A DNA stretch of 64,000 nt from Oscillospiraceae bacterium (GTDB taxonomy: Bacteria > Bacillota > Clostridia > Oscillospirales > Oscillospiraceae), in contig JAAWQX010000002.1 of NCBI GenBank assembly GCA_022800755.1, forward strand, positions 1 to 64,000. Direction: 5' to 3'. Below the pieces are notes generated by a model. The model was given only the letters and a program-made list of their open reading frames with translations, did no database searches and was not told where the DNA came from. Every line of letters begins with the position of its first letter. The first letter of the stretch is position 1. Made by a program: the position numbers and the translations under genes. Below are positions 43,534 through 51,239 of the stretch, piece after piece.

Positions 43534-44423
43534 AGTTCGGGATTCATATGGATCATGATATGCTTCACAGTGGGGAACTCCAGTTCGATCTGTTCATGTA
43601 CCCGCTCCGCGACTTCGTGGGCCTGTGTGAGCGGGACCTCACCATTGATGCGGATCTCTGCGTCCACATATACCTTTTCCCCAAATTGCCGGGTTTGGAG
43701 CAAGTCGATGCCCAAAACGCCGTCCTGGCACAGGATGCATTCCCGAAGCTGCTGAGAAAACGCTTCCGGGCAGGAACTGTCGGTCATCTTCCCGATGGCA
43801 TCTTTGCAGATATCGAAGGCGACTTTCAGGATGAACACGCAAATGACCAGGCTGGCGATGGGGTCCAGAATCGGATAACCCAACCGCGCGCCGCCAATGC
43901 CGATCAGTGCGCCCACGGAAGACAGGGCGTCCGATCGGTGGTGCCACGCATCCGCCAGAAAAGCGGAGGAATGGATACGCCCGGCGCACCAGCGCGTGTA
44001 CCAGAACATGGATTCTTTGACGACGATGGATACGATCGCCGCGATCAAAGCGATCATTCCGGGAACCACTGGGGCAGGGGTCTGACTGAAAAATATCATT
44101 CGGACGCCCGTATAGCCGATCCCGATTCCCGTGGCAAATAAGATCGCACTGAGCAGCAAAGAAGCCACACATTCAAAGCGCTCATGCCCATACGGATGAC
44201 CGGAATCCGCGCCGCGCCCGGCCATTTTTACGCCGATAAAGGCAATCAGCGTGGCAAATACGTCAGACAGGGAATGAACGGCATCGGAGATCATCGCGCT
44301 GGAATGCCCGATAAAGCCGGCAAACAGCTTGAATGCGGACAGTAATATATTTCCAATGATGCCAACCATAGAAGCAGACCACACCACACGGTCGATCTGC
44401 GCTTGCGTTAAAGGCTGTTCCAT
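43530..44423 (-). CDS. Cation diffusion facilitator transporter
   Basis: The 297-residue CDF protein has about six membrane helices and the metal-site signatures SDAVHSLSDVFATL (near 46), GHPYGHERFE (near 73), LADAWHHRSDALSS (near 155) and a C-terminal cytoplasmic ferredoxin-like domain ending in HIMIHMNPE. CDF proteins export Zn2+, Fe2+ or Mn2+ by proton antiport. The start follows AAGGAG; longer in-frame starts would overlap the ribosome site and the upstream gene. It may be co-transcribed with the upstream esterase gene. Confidence 0.92.
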   Translation of the reverse strand: MEQPLTQAQIDRVVWSASMVGIIGNILLSAFKLFAGFIGHSSAMISDAVHSLSDVFATLIAFIGVKMAGRGADSGHPYGHERFECVASLLLSAILFATGIGIGYTGVRMIFFSQTPAPVVPGMIALIAAIVSIVVKESMFWYTRWCAGRIHSSAFLADAWHHRSDALSSVGALIGIGGARLGYPILDPIASLVICVFILKVAFDICKDAIGKMTDSSCPEAFSQQLRECILCQDGVLGIDLLQTRQFGEKVYVDAEIRINGEVPLTQAHEVAERVHEQIELEFPTVKHIMIHMNPEL

Positions 44424-44481
44424 AAGAAAACTCCTTTTTGGCTTTCTCCAGTATATGCGGCGGAATGGGAATTTGCCAAAT

Positions 44482-45219
44482 TCAATGCGCCTCAAGAAAT
44501 TCTAAGGCCCGTTCAAACAATGCGTAGCAGCCATGATTCAGCAGGCATAAATGTCCGCCTTGAGCCGGAAGGTATGAATCTTTTATTTTACTGGAAATGT
44601 GCTCCAGAATATATTCGCCGCTTTTCGGTTCCGCCACATCGTCGTCTTGCGCCTGGACCACCAGGGTAGGGCAGCGCACTTGCGACAGGCGCTCCGGCGC
44701 GCTTACGATTTCCATGAGCCGGCGCAGTTCGTCAAAAATGCGGACGGCGATTTTCTCATAGTGGATATGGTATTTCCGAAACAGCCCGGGCTTGACACCT
44801 AAGGGCCGGTCCAACCAGACCGTGTTTTCCGGATGCGGGCTGGAAATAAACGAGCCGGGACACAACCAAACCGGCGCGGAGATGGGAATGATTCCCGCCA
44901 ATTCCGGATGCTTTGACGCAAGATACAGCGACAGTAATCCGCCGGTGGATACCCCGGCGGCATAGACCGTGGAATATTCGGACTGAAGCTGTGCGTAATC
45001 GTATTCAGCTTTTGCGATAAGATCTTCCGCGGTGGTATGGAGGAGGTCCTCCGGGTAAGTCCCATGTCCCGCCAGATTGACGCAGCGTACCGTGTAACCA
45101 TAGTCGCTCAGAAACCTCGCCATCGGCACCATCTGCGCCGCGCCGGAAGTAAGCCCATGCATGAGCAGTACGGCTTTTCCGTTGTTCCCCGGCAGGTAAA
45201 GTTGATCGTTTGTATTCAT
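44482..45219 (-). CDS. Alpha/beta hydrolase (carboxylesterase/lipase-like)
   Basis: The 245-residue protein has VLLMHGLTSGAAQM (oxyanion region near 17), nucleophile elbow AAGVSTGGLLSLYLA near 89, an aspartate in VQAQDDDVAEPKSG near 190 and histidine in PAQGGHLCLLNHG near 223, a complete Ser-Asp-His triad similar to monoacylglycerol lipase/Est30 carboxylesterases. Substrate is not known. ATG 45219 follows AGAGGGA. Confidence 0.9.
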   Translation of the reverse strand: MNTNDQLYLPGNNGKAVLLMHGLTSGAAQMVPMARFLSDYGYTVRCVNLAGHGTYPEDLLHTTAEDLIAKAEYDYAQLQSEYSTVYAAGVSTGGLLSLYLASKHPELAGIIPISAPVWLCPGSFISSPHPENTVWLDRPLGVKPGLFRKYHIHYEKIAVRIFDELRRLMEIVSAPERLSQVRCPTLVVQAQDDDVAEPKSGEYILEHISSKIKDSYLPAQGGHLCLLNHGCYALFERALEFLEAH

Positions 45220-45340
45220 TTACGGTCCCTCTTCCATACAAATTGTTCCCATTATAGGCGCTCGTTGCCGGTTCGTCAAGAAATCAATGCTTGTAGAATT
45301 GAAAACTTCATGGTAGGATAGATCGAAAAGGGGAGAGATT

Positions 45341-45997
45341 ATGTATCAATACATCCTGTTCGATTTAGACGGCACGCTCACGGATTCCAAGGAAGGGATC
45401 GTGAATTGCCTGAAATATGCCTTTGAAAAGCTGGGAGACCCGATCCCGGCAGATGAAAAGCTACTACGGTTTATCGGCCCGCCGCTGCTTGCGTCGTTCC
45501 AGGAATTTTGCGGCTATGATGCCGAAAAAGCGAACCAGGCGATCAAATTCTACCGGGAACGATACAATCCCATCGGGAAATTTGAAAATAAGCCGGTTCC
45601 CGGCGGCGCGGAACTTTGCGCGAGATTGAAAGAACGGGGATATGTGCTGGCGCTGGCTTCCTCGAAACCGGAGGCGCTGTGTGTGTCGATTTGCGAGCGA
45701 TTTGGATTCTCTCCGTCGCTGTCGGTGATTACCGGCAGTACCCCGGATGGCGATTGGTCGAAAACCGACGTGATCCGGGAGACGTTCCAACGCCTGGGGC
45801 TGAAAGACACTGATAAGTCCAGAACCCTGATGGTAGGCGACCGTAAATTCGACGTGATTGGCGCGAGGGAATTCGGCATCGACTGCGTTGGGGTAGACTT
45901 TTTCGGCTATGCGGCGCCGGGAGAACTGGTGGATGCTGGAGCCGTGGCTGTGGTACAGACCGTAGAAGCGCTGGAAGCGTTTATTTTGTCGCACTGA
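45341..45997 (+). CDS. HAD family phosphatase (phosphoglycolate phosphatase-like)
   Basis: The 218-residue HAD hydrolase contains FDLDGTLTDSKEGI (nucleophile Asp), LASSKPEAL near 104 (motif II), a lysine segment, and MVGDRKFDVIGAREFGI near 168 (motif IV). A helical cap between motifs I and II indicates the Gph/PpaX subgroup, which removes phosphate from phosphoglycolate or similar small substrates. GGGGAGAG precedes the ATG; a terminator follows. Confidence 0.92.
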   Translation: MYQYILFDLDGTLTDSKEGIVNCLKYAFEKLGDPIPADEKLLRFIGPPLLASFQEFCGYDAEKANQAIKFYRERYNPIGKFENKPVPGGAELCARLKERGYVLALASSKPEALCVSICERFGFSPSLSVITGSTPDGDWSKTDVIRETFQRLGLKDTDKSRTLMVGDRKFDVIGAREFGIDCVGVDFFGYAAPGELVDAGAVAVVQTVEALEAFILSH

Positions 45998-46000
45998 TGT

Positions 46001-46028
46001 AACAGGCTGCCGAATAGGCAGCCTGTTT
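46001..46028. terminator. Bidirectional terminator
   Basis: AACAGGCTGCC pairs with GGCAGCCTGTT around GAATA between convergent genes. Confidence 0.83.
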
Positions 46029-46030
46029 GC

Positions 46031-47410
46031 TTATATTTCTTCCGGCGCGGGCGTTTCCGTCCGCAGTTTTTGGAACATGCGGATCAAAACGATCACCGCC
46101 GCGATGGCCAGCACAAATTCCGCGATGGTCTGCGCGTAAGCCAGACCACACAACGGAAATAGCCAGTTTAGGATGAACAAAGCCGGAATTTCCAGCACGA
46201 TTTTCCGTAGTATGGCAAAGGCCAGCGAGAGCTTACCCATGCCGCAGGCCTGGAACACACCAACGGCGAGAAAATCCAGGCACATAACGGGCAGACACAG
46301 GCATAAGCCACGAAGAAACGCCCCGCCATACGCCACAATCTCTGGATTCTTCATAAAAAGATGAATCAAGTTTTCCGCAAATATGGAATACCCCAATGTG
46401 ATGGTGAGCATGAAACTGGCAGAAAGCTTGATCGTGAACAGCACCATCGCTTTCATGCGGGAGATATTACGGCTTGCGTAGTTATATCCCACCAGCGGCA
46501 TGACGGATTGGCCGATTCCCAAGGCGATGTATGTCGGAACCATATTGATCTTCTGTGCGATTCCCATCGCGGCAACAGCGTTGGCGCTGTAACCGGAGGT
46601 AAAGTTGTTGAGGATCGTCATGCCTGTTACATTCAGCAGATTTTGGATACACGCCGGGATCCCCACAGCGAAAACCCCAAGAACGATGGCCCGGTCCCAG
46701 CGAAACATGGATGGTTTAATGCAAACGTATGTACACTTGCGCTTGATAAACAACAGTACCAAAAAATATACCAGCGCAAAGCAATTTGACAGGAAAGTCG
46801 CAAGCCCCGCGCCCGCCGCCCCCATATTTAAGAACTGCGGCAGGATAAAAAACGGGTCCAGAACAATATTCAGCAGGCATCCGCTCATGGTGCCGATACT
46901 TGCGTGCATCGCTGAGCCTTCCGCTCGGATCATGTAAGCGATCACTACATTCAGGATCGACGGCACAGCTCCACAGCATACTGTATAGCGCATATACGCA
47001 GCGGTAGCGCCGGACGTTTCCGCGTCGGCCCCCAGCAGGGACAGGAGCGGCTGCATGAACACCGTTGCTGCCAGAGAAAACATCACGCCGAAAATCAAGC
47101 TGCAATAAAAGCCAAAGGCAGAACTGCGGTATACTGTATCCGGGTCTTTCCGGCCCAATGCCCGGCTCATCATGCTGGAACACCCAACGCCAAAGAGATT
47201 ATTTACCGCATTAAAAGCCAGCATCACCGGGGCGGCCAGCGTAACAGCCGCATTTTGGACTGGATCATTGAGAATTCCCACAAAATAAGTATCCGCAAGA
47301 TTGTATAGTACAGACACAAGTGTGGTCAAAACAGTAGGGACAGCCAGAACAAAAAAAGCCCGAGGAATGGGCGCTTGTTCGAAAAGAATCGTTTTTTCTT
47401 GATTTTCCAT
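46031..47410 (-). CDS. MATE family efflux transporter
   Basis: A second MATE protein, 459 residues, twelve helices, starting PIPRAFFVLAVPTVLTTLVSVLYNLADTYFVGIL with the conserved helix-1 proline and N-x-x-D-T. It is distant from the MATE at 33708-35111 and stands alone. An extended -10 (TGTGCTATAAT) lies just upstream on the minus strand. Multidrug or metabolite export is inferred from the family. Confidence 0.92.
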   Translation of the reverse strand: MENQEKTILFEQAPIPRAFFVLAVPTVLTTLVSVLYNLADTYFVGILNDPVQNAAVTLAAPVMLAFNAVNNLFGVGCSSMMSRALGRKDPDTVYRSSAFGFYCSLIFGVMFSLAATVFMQPLLSLLGADAETSGATAAYMRYTVCCGAVPSILNVVIAYMIRAEGSAMHASIGTMSGCLLNIVLDPFFILPQFLNMGAAGAGLATFLSNCFALVYFLVLLFIKRKCTYVCIKPSMFRWDRAIVLGVFAVGIPACIQNLLNVTGMTILNNFTSGYSANAVAAMGIAQKINMVPTYIALGIGQSVMPLVGYNYASRNISRMKAMVLFTIKLSASFMLTITLGYSIFAENLIHLFMKNPEIVAYGGAFLRGLCLCLPVMCLDFLAVGVFQACGMGKLSLAFAILRKIVLEIPALFILNWLFPLCGLAYAQTIAEFVLAIAAVIVLIRMFQKLRTETPAPEEI

Positions 47411-47727
47411 ATGTACCCCGACCTTAGTGATAATTGCACATTAACTTTTATTATAGCACATTCCGCAATGGAATTCCATAAAAATTAAAACACGCTCCCA
47501 ATAAACAAAAAGGGAGTGTGTTATTTTATGATTATAAAGAGAATATCATCAGAAAATTATGCAGAATCATCGCGGCTTCCATTCTGGTAGCAAAGCCCTT
47601 GTGTGGGATATCTACAGTATGAGGGGGTTGTCCGCAAAACACAAGAACACTTCACGCCCAGTATCGGTTTGACATAGAATACAAGGCAAGGGATTTACCC
47701 TGCAATGAACTTCTGGAGGGAACGATT
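47411..47727. other. Gap between divergent MATE and cotJ genes
   Basis: No gene is supported. It holds the MATE promoter region, a hairpin at 47487-47526, and a sigma-E-like -10 box (CATAGAAT, 47673-47680) before the cotJ genes without a good -35. Confidence 0.5.
47487..47526 (+). terminator. Hairpin terminator in the MATE-cotJ gap
   Basis: AACACGCTCCC pairs with GGGAGTGTGTT around a 12-base A-rich loop, followed by ATTTTATG. Confidence 0.55.
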
Positions 47728-48183
47728 TTGGAAAACAACAAACCTGAAACCGGCAGCTGCTCTTTTCGGGACGGTGTCTTGATGCAGTGCGCGCCGCTGG
47801 CGATGGCCTATACGCCGATGCAGCAATCCAGTCAGCCGGCCTATGAGGCCAGCCAGGCTCTGGTGCGCGGAACACTGTTTCCGGGGCTGGACCTGCCGTT
47901 TATGAATATCGTAAACAAAGGCAGCTTTTCCGGTACGCCGCTGGGCGAACTGATGGCGCTGGATTTTGTCATCAAAGAATTGAACCTGTATCTGGATACG
48001 CATAAAAACGATATGGAAGCGTTTCAGACACTCAAAGCTACGATTGCCCTGTATAAAGAGGGGAAAGAGCGGTATGTAAAGCTGTACGGCCCGCTGCAGG
48101 TCACAGACCTGGATGTCGCCGACTCTTATACCTGGCTGTGCGATCCCTGGCCCTGGGATTATTGCGACGAAACGGAGGACTAA
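47728..48183 (+). CDS. Fused spore coat protein CotJA-CotJB
   Basis: This 151-residue protein joins two normally separate coat proteins. Residues about 20-65 (LAMAYTPMQ, EASQALVRGTLFPGLDLPF) match CotJA, and residues about 72-151 (LGELMALDFVIKELNLYLDTHKND, LYGPL, CDPWPWDYCDE) match CotJB. No stop or second start separates them. The start codon is TTG at 47728 behind a strong CTGGAGGG. CotJA and CotJB assemble with CotJC in the inner coat of Bacillus spores. cotJC follows after 3 bases. Confidence 0.87.
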   Translation: MENNKPETGSCSFRDGVLMQCAPLAMAYTPMQQSSQPAYEASQALVRGTLFPGLDLPFMNIVNKGSFSGTPLGELMALDFVIKELNLYLDTHKNDMEAFQTLKATIALYKEGKERYVKLYGPLQVTDLDVADSYTWLCDPWPWDYCDETED

Positions 48184-48186
48184 GGC

Positions 48187-48783
48187 ATGTTTGTATATGA
48201 AAAGAAGCTGCAATATCCCGTACGTATCAAAAATCCGAACGCCGCCCTGGCAAAAGTCATCATCACCCAATACGGTGGTCCTGACGGCGAATTAGGCGCG
48301 TCTCTGCGTTACCTGAGCCAGCGCTATGAGATGCCCTATCCGGAATTAAAGGGCATCTTGACGGATATCGGCACAGAAGAACTGGGGCATTTGGAAATGA
48401 TCGGCACGATCGTTCATCAGTTGACCCGTAATTTGACTGTTGACCAGATCAAGGAAGCCGGGTTTGATACCTATTTTGTAGACCGCACGGTGGGTATTTA
48501 TCCCCAGGCGGCTTCCGGAACACCCTGGAGCGCCGCTACAATGGCTGTGAAAGGCGATCCCATCACCGATTTGATGGAGGATATGGGCGCCGAGCAAAAA
48601 GCACGTACCACATACGACAACATCCTGCGTCTGTCTGACGATCCGGATGTAAACAACGTCATTCGATTCCTAAGGGAGCGGGAAGTGGTACACTTCCAGC
48701 GATTTGGTGAGGCCCTGCGTATTTTGACCGACAAACTCAACCAGAAAAACTTCTATGCCATCAATCCAGCATTCGATAAATAA
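48187..48783 (+). CDS. cotJC: Spore coat protein CotJC (manganese catalase family)
   Basis: The 198-residue protein belongs to the di-manganese catalase family. The ferritin-like metal ligands are visible: glutamates in DIGTEELGHLEMIG near 58-66, and EVVHFQRFGE near 161. The family name implies H2O2 breakdown in the coat. It directly follows the fused cotJA-cotJB gene and is closed by a bidirectional terminator. Confidence 0.93.
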   Translation: MFVYEKKLQYPVRIKNPNAALAKVIITQYGGPDGELGASLRYLSQRYEMPYPELKGILTDIGTEELGHLEMIGTIVHQLTRNLTVDQIKEAGFDTYFVDRTVGIYPQAASGTPWSAATMAVKGDPITDLMEDMGAEQKARTTYDNILRLSDDPDVNNVIRFLREREVVHFQRFGEALRILTDKLNQKNFYAINPAFDK

Positions 48784-48794
48784 AAAACTTAGGG

Positions 48795-48830
48795 AAAAGC
48801 GCCCGGAAGCAAATGCTTCCGGGCGCTTTT
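48795..48830. terminator. Bidirectional terminator
   Basis: AAAAGCGCCCGGAAGC pairs perfectly with GCTTCCGGGCGCTTTT around AAAT between cotJC and the phosphofructokinase gene. Confidence 0.92.
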
Positions 48831-48839
48831 AGTTCGAGT

Positions 48840-50096
48840 TCAGTCTACGATGCGGCCGTCGGCAAACACTTTTTTCAGCCTTGCGTAACGGGGCATAGAG
48901 TGCTCTCTGGGGAGATCAGGTTCACCCTGGAGCAGGGGAAGGACATAATCAATGAACTCCAATGTGACAAAGTTTTTATCCTCATTGATCCACTCCAGCG
49001 GCACCTTTTTTTCATAGTTCGCCACAGAGGTGAGAGGAATCAACTCCATCTTGCAGTGATATTCGCCGTCAATCATCTCCCGCTTGAATGCGACCATTTT
49101 ACCGGTCTCACCCGCCACAGCACAGTCAAAAGCGGTTTTGCCTGCCAGATAGGCTTCGTCAATATCGGTCTGGGAAGCGAGATGCGCTCCGCAGCGCTGG
49201 AGAAGCGATAACTCAATCCCGCGGACTTTCGCGCCGGTCTCATTTTTGATAATTTCCGCCAGCATCGCTGCCAGACCACCCAGCTGGGCATGACCGAAAC
49301 CATCCGTGGCAGAGGTCTTCGCTTCGGATACAAATGTACCATCCGCATAATGGATTCCTTCAGAAACCGCCACCAAAACCTTGCCATTGCGGCGGTAAAC
49401 GGATTTTACATCATTTAGGAATGTTTCCATATTGAAGTCGACTTCCGGCAGATAGATCAGATCCGGGCCGGAACCACAGTAAGTGGCAACAGCGGCGCTG
49501 GCAGCCAGCCAGCCGGCGTGACGCCCCATAATCTCCACAACGGTAATCATACCGCTGTCATAGACACGGGCATCCTTGGACACCTCCATGCAGGATGTGG
49601 CAATATACTTCGCAGCACTTGCAAAGCCGGGACAGTGGTCCGTGTTGTACAGATCGTTGTCGATGGTTTTGGGCACCCCCATGACCCGGCACTCATAACC
49701 GACCTTTTCCATATAGCGGTTGATCTTATCACAGGTGTCCATAGAGTCATTTCCGCCGTTATAGAAGAAATACCGCACATCATACTTCTTGAAAATTTCC
49801 AAAATTCGTTTATAATCAGTATCATCTACATCGGGGTCTTTCATTTTATACCGGCAGGAGCCAAGCTCTGACGATGGGGTATGCAGCAGCAGGGACAGTT
49901 CGTAAGGGTCTTCCTCGCCCATGTCGTACAGCCTATCATTGAGCACACCGACGATTCCGTTGGCAGCGCCCAGTACGCGAGTGATGTTGGGAGACTCCAA
50001 CGCAGCCTTAATCACGCCGTAAGCACTGGCGTTGATCACAGCCGTAGGGCCGCCGGATTGGCCAAAGATACAGGACCCGGTCAGTTTTTTACTCAT
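48840..50096 (-). CDS. pfp: Pyrophosphate-dependent phosphofructokinase
   Basis: The 418-residue enzyme of the PfkA superfamily has GQSGGPTAVINAS near 13, YNGGNDSMDT near 112 and PKTIDNDL near 141, EIMGRHAGWLA near 187. The acidic residue after GGN (GGNDS instead of GGDGS) and lysine in PKTIDND (instead of PGTIDND) are the known marks of PPi rather than ATP use. It phosphorylates fructose 6-phosphate reversibly. The aldolase gene fba lies divergently upstream. AGGAGG precedes the start. Confidence 0.92.
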   Translation of the reverse strand: MSKKLTGSCIFGQSGGPTAVINASAYGVIKAALESPNITRVLGAANGIVGVLNDRLYDMGEEDPYELSLLLHTPSSELGSCRYKMKDPDVDDTDYKRILEIFKKYDVRYFFYNGGNDSMDTCDKINRYMEKVGYECRVMGVPKTIDNDLYNTDHCPGFASAAKYIATSCMEVSKDARVYDSGMITVVEIMGRHAGWLAASAAVATYCGSGPDLIYLPEVDFNMETFLNDVKSVYRRNGKVLVAVSEGIHYADGTFVSEAKTSATDGFGHAQLGGLAAMLAEIIKNETGAKVRGIELSLLQRCGAHLASQTDIDEAYLAGKTAFDCAVAGETGKMVAFKREMIDGEYHCKMELIPLTSVANYEKKVPLEWINEDKNFVTLEFIDYVLPLLQGEPDLPREHSMPRYARLKKVFADGRIVD

Positions 50097-50254
50097 AATA
50101 CATTCCTCCTGATTCTCTTTTCTGGGTTACTTCCGTAATATTATTACAATTTTTATACAAAAATTTGCAATAGCTATATATTTTATGGGAAATATATGGT
50201 ATAGTATAAAAAGCAATCTTGGTTCTATTTTATTTCCGGGAGGTTTATTTGTCA

Positions 50255-51208
50255 ATGGCTATTGTGACAACAAAGGAAATGTTCCAAAAAGCATACGATG
50301 GCGGATATGCCATCGGCGCGTTCAATGTGAACAATATGGAGATCGTTCAAGGCATCACAGAAGCTGCCATTGAGCAGCGAGCGCCGCTGATTTTACAGGT
50401 ATCAAAGGGTGCCCGCGCATATGCGAAGCATGTGTACTTGATGAAACTGATTGAGGCCGCCATTGCGGACGCGGAGCAAACTGCCGGCTTTGACCTGCCT
50501 ATTTGTGTGCATCTGGACCATGGCGACAGCTTTGAACTGTGCAAGTCCTGTATCGACGGCGGATTTTCTTCCGTAATGATCGACGCGTCTTCAAAGCCTT
50601 TTGAGGAAAACATCGCCATTACTAAGCAGGTCGTAGAATATGCCCATGATCACGGCGTTGTGGTAGAAGCGGAACTGGGAACGCTGGCCGGCGTAGAGGA
50701 CGAAGTGCAGGTCTCTGCGGAGGATTCCTCTTATACCCGCCCAGAAGACGTGCAGGAATTTGTACAGCGCACCGGCTGTGATTCTCTGGCCATCGCCATC
50801 GGCACCAGCCACGGGGCATATAAATTCAAGCCCGGCACCAAGCCCCAGCTTCGGTTTGACATTCTGGAAGAAGTCTCCAAGCGTCTGCCCGGATTCCCGA
50901 TTGTGCTGCACGGTTCTTCTTCCGTGCCCCAGGAGTTTGTGGAAATGATTAACGCCAACGGAGGCAACATGCCCGGAGCTATCGGCGTTCCCGAAGAACA
51001 ACTGCGCAAAGCCGCGTCCATGGCGGTGTGCAAGATCAATATTGATTCTGACTTGCGTTTGGCCATGACCGCCTCGATCCGGAAGTTCTTCAACGAGCAT
51101 CCTGATAAATTTGACCCTCGCGAGTATCTCAAACCCGCCCGTGCGGCGATCAAAGATATGGTAGCCCACAAGCTTGTAGACGTTTTGGGATGCAACGGCA
51201 AAGCGTAA
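50255..51208 (+). CDS. fba: Class II fructose-1,6-bisphosphate aldolase
   Basis: The 317-residue zinc aldolase shows AFNVNNMEIVQGI near 22, the metal ligands in CVHLDHGD near 84 and DASSKPFEENI near 110, VEAELGTLAG near 137, GTSHGAYKF near 183, and VLHGSSSVP near 218. It splits fructose 1,6-bisphosphate in glycolysis. ATG 50255 follows CGGGAGG; an upstream in-frame ATG at 50219 has no ribosome site. An extended -10 (TGGTATAGT) ends at 50205. The pseudo-ATPase gene follows after 31 bases. Confidence 0.95.
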   Translation: MAIVTTKEMFQKAYDGGYAIGAFNVNNMEIVQGITEAAIEQRAPLILQVSKGARAYAKHVYLMKLIEAAIADAEQTAGFDLPICVHLDHGDSFELCKSCIDGGFSSVMIDASSKPFEENIAITKQVVEYAHDHGVVVEAELGTLAGVEDEVQVSAEDSSYTRPEDVQEFVQRTGCDSLAIAIGTSHGAYKFKPGTKPQLRFDILEEVSKRLPGFPIVLHGSSSVPQEFVEMINANGGNMPGAIGVPEEQLRKAASMAVCKINIDSDLRLAMTASIRKFFNEHPDKFDPREYLKPARAAIKDMVAHKLVDVLGCNGKA

Positions 51209-51239
51209 AGAGAGATTATAAACCAGGGAGAGAGAGCGA

